21,272 nt of DNA, taken from assembly GCA_902761955.1 (NCBI GenBank), contig CACWMM010000027.1, positions 1 to 21,272 on the forward strand, read 5' to 3'. The stretch comes from Parafannyhessea sp902761955 (lineage in GTDB: Bacteria > Actinomycetota > Coriobacteriia > Coriobacteriales > Atopobiaceae). Positions within the stretch are counted from its first letter, which is position 1; every line of letters begins with the position of its first letter. A model generated the notes under the pieces. The model was given only the letters and a program-made list of their open reading frames with translations. It was not told the DNA's origin and ran no database searches. The position numbers and the translations under genes were made by a program. Below, one piece after another: positions 15,995 to 21,272 of this stretch.

Positions 15995-16813
15995 ATGGGG
16001 AAGTCTTGTCTGCACACCATGGAGCGCAAGTCCATGCTCTACAAGACGGGCGTTGAGTACGGCGACTACACGATGAACCACGTGCTGGGGTGCTCGCATG
16101 GATGCCGCTACCCTTGTTACGCGTACCTTATGGCGCGCCGCTTCGGCAGGGTGAAGGACTACGAGGAGTGGTGTTCGCCGGTACTCGTCTCTAACACGCT
16201 CGAGCTTCTGGACGAGGAGATTCCCCGACTGAAGAAGAAGATTAAGAACGTGCAGCTCTGCTTCACGACCGACCCCTTCATGTACGGCTATGATGACGTG
16301 TGTAAGATGAGCCTTGCCGCAGTGCGCAAGCTCAATGACGCCAGCATCCCCTGTGTCGTGTTGAGCAAGGGCGTTCTGCCGTTCGAGCTTGCGGACCAGC
16401 CGCGTTACAACGTCTACGGGATTACGCTCGTCTCTCTGGATGAGGCTTATCGAACTGAGGCTGAACCCGGTGCCGCTCCGTACGCCGATCGGATAGATGC
16501 TCTTCGCAGGCTCCATAATGCGGGGTGCACGACATGGGCGAGCATGGAGCCCTATCCCTCGCCGAACGTCGTGGACCAGGACCTGTTCGAGGTGCTTGAG
16601 TCCGTTTCGTTCGTCGATCGCATCATCTTCGGGCGTACCAACTACAACAAGCTCGTCTCGTCCTATCCGGATGTCAAGCAATGGTATGCGGACCGCGCGC
16701 ATGAGGTCATGGCCTGGTGCGATGAGCGCGGCATCGAGTGCTACATCAAGAAGGGCACGCTGCCGGAAGAGGAGCGCGCATCCGAGGAGGTGCCTGTCCT
16801 CGCCAGCACCTAG
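15995..16813 (+). CDS. Radical-SAM-like protein with Cys-x3-Cys-x3-Cys motif, TcmP partner
   Basis: A 272-residue protein. ATG 15995 is chosen because GGAGGTGA (15982-15989) lies five bases upstream. GCSHGCRYPCYAY places cysteines at 33, 37 and 41. The surroundings (N-x-V-x-GCSHGC, then CYA) look like the iron-sulfur motif of spore-photoproduct-lyase-like radical SAM enzymes and Gp37/Gp68-type (DUF5131) proteins. The spacing is C-x3-C-x3-C rather than the classic C-x3-C-x2-C. Later blocks fit a TIM-barrel radical SAM fold: VQLCFTTDPFMYGY, SIPCVVLSKG, YGITLVSLDEAYR and TTWASMEPYPSPN. It probably uses S-adenosylmethionine with a [4Fe-4S] cluster to modify a nucleic acid or protein; the substrate is unknown. 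It is the last gene before the terminator. Confidence 0.75.
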   Translation: MGKSCLHTMERKSMLYKTGVEYGDYTMNHVLGCSHGCRYPCYAYLMARRFGRVKDYEEWCSPVLVSNTLELLDEEIPRLKKKIKNVQLCFTTDPFMYGYDDVCKMSLAAVRKLNDASIPCVVLSKGVLPFELADQPRYNVYGITLVSLDEAYRTEAEPGAAPYADRIDALRRLHNAGCTTWASMEPYPSPNVVDQDLFEVLESVSFVDRIIFGRTNYNKLVSSYPDVKQWYADRAHEVMAWCDERGIECYIKKGTLPEEERASEEVPVLAST

Positions 16814-16850
16814 CGTCTGCGAGCGGCTGCACTACGTGCATTGACTTTGT

Positions 16851-16892
16851 GACGGCCCCCCTAGCCTGAAGGTATCAGGTTGAGGGGCCGTC
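16851..16892 (+). terminator. Terminator closing the BREX-tcmP-radical SAM cluster
   Basis: GACGGCCCC (16851-16859) pairs perfectly with GGGGCCGTC (16884-16892). Within it CCTGA (16865-16869) pairs with TCAGG (16875-16879) around a five-base loop. A T-rich tail (TTCGTTTGT) follows. It sits 38 bases after the radical SAM stop and fits an intrinsic terminator. Confidence 0.75.
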
Positions 16893-16927
16893 TTCGTTTG
16901 TCGGCCCATGGACAGGAAGGCCGGCAC

Positions 16928-17392
16928 ATGGCTGGTGATACGAATGACGCGGAAGAGGCGCTCGCGGCGCAGGGCGCGCAGGCAGCGGACGACGCGCAGG
17001 AGAAGCGGCGGACGGAAGTGAGCAGCGGCGGCCCCGGTGACGGTTCCAGTAGCGGCGTCGACTACGAGTGGGTCATTGGGGAGCGGGCCGCGAGAATCGC
17101 GGAGCTGGAGGCCCAGGGCGAGAGCGACCGCATTGACTTCAGGCTGCGGCTCGCGGGAGCGCGCAACCTCAAGGCGGCGCGCGCCGTGCTCGCGGACCAC
17201 GACGGCGACGTGGAGGCGCTCGTGGCGGCGGAGCCGTGGCTGTTCTCGCAAGCCGGGGCGACTTCTCAACAGACCTCTCAGAGCATTTCCGGCGCGACGG
17301 GCATGGAGCCTGCTGGCGTGGCCGGCGGCACGGACGAGCGCGACGTGAGACGCTGGGAGTGCATCGTCGGGCTTGCGGAAGAGGAGGCATAG
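16928..17392 (+). CDS. Phage scaffolding-like protein (prophage remnant)
   Basis: A 154-residue protein. ATG 16928 follows AGGAAGG (16913-16919). The first 50 residues are charged and low-complexity. The middle contains RIDFRLRLAGARN (68-80), KAARAVLADHDGDVEAL and AAEPWLF. The end has GATGMEPAG and a short RRWECIVGL block. This arrangement is typical of small scaffolding proteins encoded immediately before the major capsid gene in tailed phages of actinobacteria and firmicutes. It would help assemble the capsid shell. The next gene is a truncated capsid gene three bases away, which supports this reading. No portal, terminase or tail genes are present, so it is a relic. Confidence 0.7.
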   Translation: MAGDTNDAEEALAAQGAQAADDAQEKRRTEVSSGGPGDGSSSGVDYEWVIGERAARIAELEAQGESDRIDFRLRLAGARNLKAARAVLADHDGDVEALVAAEPWLFSQAGATSQQTSQSISGATGMEPAGVAGGTDERDVRRWECIVGLAEEEA

Positions 17393-17395
17393 ACG

Positions 17396-17788
17396 ATGGC
17401 GCACGGCTTCGCATACAGGAAGAGCTACACCGACATACTCGACCGCGTGTACCAGAGAGAGGCCACGAGCTCATGCCTGAACTCGCTGGCGCGCATGGCG
17501 AGGCCGGGCCGAAATGCGGAGGAGATTATGATCCCTAAAATCTCCGTCTCGTGCCTGGGCGACTACAAGCGCAACGTGGGATACAAGACGGGCTCCATCA
17601 CCTTCGACTACGAGACGAAGGCCTTCAACTACGACCGCGGCATCAAGCTCCTCGCCGACGTTATGGACGTGGAGGAGGCGGACATCCTGGACTGCTTCGC
17701 GCAGGCGGGCGCCGGCAGCGTAGCGCTACGGGCCGCCCGCGGACATCGATCGCGAAATCCGGCCTCGACGACTAAACGCGTAGCGTGA
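17396..17788 (+). pseudogene. Truncated phage major capsid protein
   Basis: ATG 17396 is preceded by GAGGAGG (17381-17387). Residues 1 to about 105 resemble the N-terminus of a tailed-phage major capsid protein: FAYRKSYTDILDRVYQ, NSLARMARPGRNAEEI, PKISVSCLGDYKRNVGYKTG, then DYETKAFNYDRGIKLLADVM and VEEADILDC. After FAQAGA the sequence turns into Arg/Ala-rich residues with no capsid character and stops at 17786-17788. Capsid proteins of this type are usually about 300 residues, so roughly two thirds are lost. The breakpoint is near 17705-17715. It is probably a deletion or recombination scar left when flanking DNA was replaced. Confidence 0.7.
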
Positions 17789-17831
17789 GAGGGGCTGTCA
17801 GAGAAAGCACTCTGAAAAAAGAGCCTCTCGC
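17785..17831. repeat. Composite inverted repeat (two nested stems)
   Basis: GTGAGAGG (17785-17792) pairs with CCTCTCGC (17824-17831), with one G-T pair. Inside, TCAGAG (17798-17803) pairs with CTCTGA (17810-17815), followed by a run of six A. It lies between the broken capsid gene and the converging ATP-grasp gene. The T-run on the minus strand comes before the hairpin, so it is not a classical terminator for that gene. It may be an IS or recombination scar. Confidence 0.5.
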
Positions 17832-17941
17832 TTACTGAGATGCAATATGAACGAGTCGCTACAGACGCAAGCTTCTTCGGGCTGCGAGAGGTGCTATATG
17901 TTCGGAGACTGTCGCCTTTGCCTGCCGCTTGATGCGCTTCT

Positions 17942-18688
17942 CTACATCCTCGGCACAGGTACGCCGAAGTCGCAGGAATCATTGGTCCCGACCATCTGGG
18001 CCCAACGGGCGGACAGCAGCTGCGCGTACAGCTCGGGCCACAGACCGTACGGGCCGAGCGAGTAGCCGTCGTTCACTTCCACGAGAAGGGTCCTGCCGTC
18101 TGAGGTGACGCCGAAGTCGGCGGCGTACCCGGCTGGCGCGTTGTCATACGCGGCAATCGCCCGCTCGATGGCCTCCCTGCTCGGCGCCTTCGACCAGTCT
18201 CCTCGGTAGTGGCGCACGTCGAGGATTTTCCCGTACTTCACGAAGCACCGATACTCAGAGACGAAGTCGACCACCTCGCTGCAGATGACGGGAAAGTCCT
18301 CTCCGCAGCAGCCCTTGCCGATAAGGTCCCTCGTGCAGGCGACTACGCACCCGGTGAACCGCTTGCCCTCTACGGGTTTCACGAACAGGGGCCACGCGCC
18401 CACCTCGGTGCTCACGTGGTCGATGGTCGTCTTCCAGAGCCTCCTGCCCAGAAACGGGCGCAGCTCCTCGGGATAGTCGATCTCGCTCGCGTCGACGCCG
18501 AGGGCACGGAGCCTGGCACGGACGACGCCGAGACCGCCCACGACCACGTCCTCGCGCTCGCAGGCGCCTAGTTCGTCAACCGTTTCGAATGGAACTGTCT
18601 CGAACCCCATGTTGCTGAACCCGAGCCACGCGGTGTACTGGCTCATACCCCGTGGCATCCCGTCCCTGCTCTGGATGAACGCTCTCAT
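17942..18688 (-). CDS. ATP-grasp domain protein (R2K clade, DUF4343-like)
   Basis: A 248-residue protein read from ATG 18686-18688. GAGAGG lies about nine bases upstream on the minus strand. Landmarks are LFVKPVEGKRFTG (101-113, ATP-binding Lys), VICSEVVDFVSEYRCFV (134-150), ILDVRHYRGDW (155-165), and VTSDGRTLLVEVNDGYSLG (194-212), where the acidic and Asn residues would bind magnesium-ATP. This pattern fits the R2K ATP-grasp families found in phages and in conflict- or RNA-modification-linked loci. ATP-grasp enzymes join a carboxylate to an amine or thiol through an acyl-phosphate; the substrate here is unknown. It is the only clear intact gene on the minus strand and faces the prophage relic. 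Length is normal for the family. Confidence 0.75.
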   Translation of the reverse strand: MRAFIQSRDGMPRGMSQYTAWLGFSNMGFETVPFETVDELGACEREDVVVGGLGVVRARLRALGVDASEIDYPEELRPFLGRRLWKTTIDHVSTEVGAWPLFVKPVEGKRFTGCVVACTRDLIGKGCCGEDFPVICSEVVDFVSEYRCFVKYGKILDVRHYRGDWSKAPSREAIERAIAAYDNAPAGYAADFGVTSDGRTLLVEVNDGYSLGPYGLWPELYAQLLSARWAQMVGTNDSCDFGVPVPRM

Positions 18689-18945
18689 CGCCTGGATCCT
18701 CTCGGTTTACTGGATGACAACAGGGTATCAGCCTGCCGGCTGCAATAGCCGCGCACTCTTAACCACCGTGGCGTCGCCTTTCGCAAGCAGTCTCCATGCC
18801 CACCTCGCAACGGGGTATCCCTCGTGTGCGAGAGCTTGATCCTCCTTTGGGGGAAGTGGATGGCTAGAACTTCTGGGACAAGGGCTTCCAAGAGTATGAT
18901 TCACATGTTGGCGATGCATGCGGTGGGTATTGGGGGACGGCACAA
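18689..18945. other. Divergent intergenic region
   Basis: This 257-base region separates the minus-strand ATP-grasp gene from the plus-strand DUF4268 gene, so it should hold both promoters. TATGAT near 18893-18898 is a possible -10 for the rightward gene, without a convincing -35. I see no RNA gene, hairpin terminator or short coding frame worth reporting. Confidence 0.4.
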
Positions 18946-19875
18946 ATGGGCTACGACCTTGATCATCTGAAGAAGGTCGAACTGCGTAAGGTCTGGCCGC
19001 ATGAGGCGCTCGACTTCACCAAGTGGCTCTCGTGTGCAGCCAACTTGAATATGCTGGGCGAAGCGGTTGGCGTTGAGCTCGAGCTCATTGAGACCGAATC
19101 CTCCGTGGGGTCATTTAACGTAGATATTTATGCTCAGGAAGTTGGAACCGGACGGAAGGTCATCATCGAGAACCAGCTCGAGGACACGAATCACGACCAC
19201 CTTGGCAAGGTGATTACCTATGCTGCCGGCAAGGGTGCCCAGGTAATAATCTGGGTTGTCGCCCACGCGCGCGACGAGCATCGCCAGGCGATTGAGTGGC
19301 TTAACGAGCACACCGACAACGACTTTGGCTTCTTCCTCGTCGAGATCGAGCTTTGGACCATTGGAGACTCTAAGCCTGCTCCCCGCTTCAACGTCGTGGA
19401 GCAACCGAACGAGTGGACGAAGGCCTTGAAGCTGAGTGAGAACCTATCAGAGACCGAGCGCGTCAAGCTGTCGTACTGGACAAAGTATCGCGAGATTGCA
19501 CGCTCGACTCCAAGCTTTCTTAAGATGTTCAGTCCACATAAACCGACGAAGGACCACTGGACCACTCTCCGGTGTGGCACGAGCGCTTATCACATTGCGC
19601 TCCTAATCGATACGCAGCACGGTCGAACTGGTATCGAGTTTTATGTTCCGGACGACAAGGAGATTGGTCACAAGGTCATCGAAAACGCGGCGCTTTTCGA
19701 GGAGAGGCTTGGACTGAAGGCGAAGCCGTTCGACGCGAAAAGGGCGTCTGGACTGCGCTTCTATAAAGAAGGCTGCAAAATCAAGAACAACGAGGGCGAA
19801 TGGCCCGGGTTTATTGCAGAGCAACTGGACTGGGCGCTCAAGATGAGGAGGCTGATCGAAGAGCTTGGGCTCTAG
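18946..19875 (+). CDS. DUF4268 protein with restriction-nuclease-like N-terminal domain
   Basis: A 309-residue protein starting at ATG 18946 behind a GGGGGA-type ribosome site. The first half contains GSFNVDIYAQEVG (Asp60), KVIIENQLEDTNHDHLGKVI (Glu75, Gln77) and TYAAG, then IIWVVAHARDEHRQAIEWLN. This Asp...Glu-x-Gln pattern, followed by a His-rich helix, is the usual N-terminal signature of DUF4268 proteins and resembles the PD-(D/E)XK nuclease fold. FFLVEIELWTIGDSKPAPRF leads into the C-terminal DUF4268 region, which ends DWALKMRRLIEELGL. Function is unproven; a DNA-cleaving or DNA-binding defence role is a reasonable inference from the fold and the neighbouring BREX island. Composition is somewhat AT-richer than the brx genes. 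Confidence 0.75.
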   Translation: MGYDLDHLKKVELRKVWPHEALDFTKWLSCAANLNMLGEAVGVELELIETESSVGSFNVDIYAQEVGTGRKVIIENQLEDTNHDHLGKVITYAAGKGAQVIIWVVAHARDEHRQAIEWLNEHTDNDFGFFLVEIELWTIGDSKPAPRFNVVEQPNEWTKALKLSENLSETERVKLSYWTKYREIARSTPSFLKMFSPHKPTKDHWTTLRCGTSAYHIALLIDTQHGRTGIEFYVPDDKEIGHKVIENAALFEERLGLKAKPFDAKRASGLRFYKEGCKIKNNEGEWPGFIAEQLDWALKMRRLIEELGL

Positions 19876-20007
19876 GCTGGCGCCCAGGTTCAATATGTGT
19901 GTTCTGTCTACGCGCTGCAGTCCCGTATGTGAAAGGTAACGCGCATGCCCCGCCGCGCGCCTACCCGTAGTAGTCTGGTGCTCGTGAGCACAAGCGACGG
20001 GAGGACC

Positions 20008-20630
20008 ATGGTGCAACAAGAGTCTGGCACGGCGACGGGGGAGGGCCCGCGCATCAGGATGGCGACGCCGGACGATGCCGAGGCACTGCTTGCGATCTAC
20101 GCGCCGTACGTGCGCGACACGGCCATAACCTTTGAGTGGGACGTTCCCAGGTTCCCAGCGTGGAAGACTTCCGCCAGCGCATCTCGCACACGCTCGAGCG
20201 CTATCCCTACCTGGTGGCGGAGTCCGCGGACGGCCGTGCGCTGGGCTACGCGTACGCCGGCCCCCTCAAGGAGCGCAAGGCGTACGACTGGGCCTGCGAG
20301 CTCTCCATATACGTGGCGCGGGACGCGCATGGTCGCGGCGTGGGCGGCGCGCTGTACGCCACGCTCGAGCGCCTGCTTTCGGCCATGGGCGTCACGAACC
20401 TCAACGCGTGCATAGGCTACCCCGCCGCGCCGGACGACCCCTACCTCACGCGCGCGAGCGTGGAGTTCCACACCCACCTGGGCTTTGAGTGGGTCGGGCG
20501 CTTCCACGGCTGCGGCTACAAGTTTGGCCGCTGGTATGACATGGTGTGGATGGAGAAGATCGTGGGCGACCACCCCGCAAGCGCCCGCCCGCTGCTGCCC
20601 GTGTCCGAGGTGGCAGCCCTACTGGGGTAG
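20008..20630 (+). pseudogene. GNAT acetyltransferase (Pat/Bar-like) broken by an 8-bp duplication
   Basis: The gene starts at ATG 20008 after GGGAGG. The first frame gives IRMATPDDAEALLAIYAPYV and DTAITFEWDVP, the standard opening of phosphinothricin-type N-acetyltransferases. It then goes out of frame. The remainder continues in another frame with VPSVEDFRQRI, the acetyl-CoA loop DAHGRGVGGALY, and the Pat-like ending HTHLGFEWVGRF, GYKFGRWYDMVWMEK. Between them GTTCCCAG occurs twice in tandem (20143-20150 and 20151-20158). Removing one copy restores DVPSVEDF and one continuous reading frame. The broken state is thus explained by a single 8-bp duplication, real or a sequencing artefact. The intact enzyme would acetylate small amines such as amino acid analogues. 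Confidence 0.85.
20143..20158 (+). repeat. Tandem duplication of GTTCCCAG in the acetyltransferase gene
   Basis: Two adjacent perfect copies of the 8-mer. The duplication adds eight bases, shifts the frame, and is the only visible defect in the gene. Confidence 0.9.
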
Positions 20631-20730
20631 TGGCCTTGCCCGCAATCGCGTCCGCGCCCGCTGCCGCGTTGGCCACGCCCTTCTCGCCCGGTGCCCCCGC
20701 GCAGACATCCGCAAGACTTTGGAGAAGAAC

Positions 20731-21272
20731 ATGATCAAGCTTGCCCTGACCGATCTGGACGACACGCTCATTCCCGTTGGCGCACCGCGTGCCACGGACC
20801 GCGCGATTGCGGCCATGCACGCGATGGTCGACGCGGGCCTGCACGTTGGGCCTGTCACGGGGCGGGTGCCCTTGGCCATGGGCTGGATGTTTGCGGGCGA
20901 CGCCACCTGCTTTGCAACGGGCGCGTTCTGCAACGGCCAGATGGTCTACATCGACGGCGAGCTCACGCACCAGGAGGTGCTCGACCCAGCGTCGCTTGCG
21001 CGTGCGCAGGACGTGCTGGAAGACGTGGAGGGTGCGGCGCTTGCGGTGTACGACGTGTTTGGCGACGGCCAGGCGATTCTGGTAAAGCGCAACGTGGCGA
21101 GCCTGGAGGGTCACCCGGAGGTCATGAGCGAGGTTGGCCACCCCACGCGCGCCGAGCTTGGACCCATGCCGTGGATCAAGGCGAACGTGCACGTGTCCGG
21201 CCCGCGCGAGCGCCTGGTGCGCGTGCGCGACCTGCTGCGCGCGGAGTGCCCGGGCCTCGACTTCGTGTTCCC
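20731..21272 (+). CDS. HAD-superfamily (Cof-like) hydrolase, partial
   Basis: The open frame begins at ATG 20731, six bases after GGAG (20721-20724), and runs off the window edge after about 180 codons. The N-terminus KLALTDLDDTLIPVG carries the HAD motif I Asp-x-Asp-x-Thr (Asp8, Asp10, Thr12), where the first Asp is the nucleophile. GPVTGRVPLAMGWMF matches motif II (Thr-Gly-Arg), and FATGAFCNGQMVY is the substrate-side Asn-Gly turn typical of Cof-type sugar or nucleotide phosphatases. Motifs III and IV would lie beyond the window. It likely dephosphorylates small phosphorylated metabolites. It lies 100 bases after the acetyltransferase gene with no clear terminator between. Confidence 0.8.
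   Translation, partial: MIKLALTDLDDTLIPVGAPRATDRAIAAMHAMVDAGLHVGPVTGRVPLAMGWMFAGDATCFATGAFCNGQMVYIDGELTHQEVLDPASLARAQDVLEDVEGAALAVYDVFGDGQAILVKRNVASLEGHPEVMSEVGHPTRAELGPMPWIKANVHVSGPRERLVRVRDLLRAECPGLDFVF

Noticed and set aside
17847..18065. A 72-codon plus-strand frame with two Cys-x2-Cys pairs (CERC, CRLC)
   Set aside because: It overlaps the 3' end of the ATP-grasp gene, lacks a good ribosome site, and its second half is antisense sequence. The cysteine pattern is intriguing but too weak.
20143..20158. Programmed ribosomal frameshift in the acetyltransferase gene
   Set aside because: There is no slippery heptamer. An exact tandem 8-mer explains the frame change more simply.
20446..21192. 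A minus-strand frame opposite the acetyltransferase and HAD genes
   Set aside because: It has His/Arg/Val-rich shadow composition, and the plus-strand genes have clear family motifs.
1..21272. CRISPR arrays, tRNA and rRNA genes
   Set aside because: I saw no spaced direct-repeat series, no cloverleaf-like sequence and no rRNA signature anywhere in the window.

Overview
The window is a high-GC defence and mobile-DNA island. Base composition, GTG/TTG starts with strong GGAGG-type ribosome sites, and the style of the IS and phage proteins suggest an actinobacterium, most likely a gut or oral coriobacterium (Olsenella/Collinsella-like). No rRNA or other marker gene confirms this, so the taxonomy is an inference.

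Left flank (1 to about 1800): three different degraded transposons lie side by side on the minus strand. They are the 3' part of an IS30-type transposase, a short IS21-type element deleted internally so that the start of istA is joined to the end of istB, and the 5' part of an IS3-type element (orfA plus a truncated orfB). A non-coding leader follows, with a candidate extended -10 promoter and two mutually exclusive hairpins.

Core (2047-16892): a complete type 1 BREX phage-defence operon in canonical order, brxA-brxB-brxC-pglX-pglZ-brxL, with gaps of only 9-19 bases. It continues without a break into tcmP (three-Cys-motif partner, overlapping brxL by 8 bases) and, after a 122-base gap, a radical-SAM-like gene with a Cys-x3-Cys-x3-Cys motif. 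A strong hairpin terminator closes the cluster. Three things stand out. BrxL carries a C-terminal domain resembling the phospholipase-D-like MIT_C domain instead of the usual Lon-protease-like domain. The middle of pglX, where target recognition is expected, is much more AT-rich than the rest of the gene. The TcmP/radical-SAM pair is attached to the BREX operon as if it were an accessory module. No separate transcriptional regulator such as brxR precedes the operon.

Right flank (16893-21272): a prophage remnant (intact scaffold-like gene, then a capsid gene cut off after about 105 codons), a composite inverted repeat, a minus-strand ATP-grasp (R2K-type) gene, a DUF4268 protein with a restriction-nuclease-like N-terminus, a GNAT acetyltransferase gene broken by an 8-bp tandem duplication, and the start of a HAD-family hydrolase that runs off the window.

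Working model: PglX methylates host DNA at a specific site. BrxC, PglZ, BrxA, BrxB and BrxL take part in methylation and/or in blocking unmodified phage DNA. TcmP and the radical-SAM protein are translated or transcribed with them and may add a further modification or effector step, which is a hypothesis.
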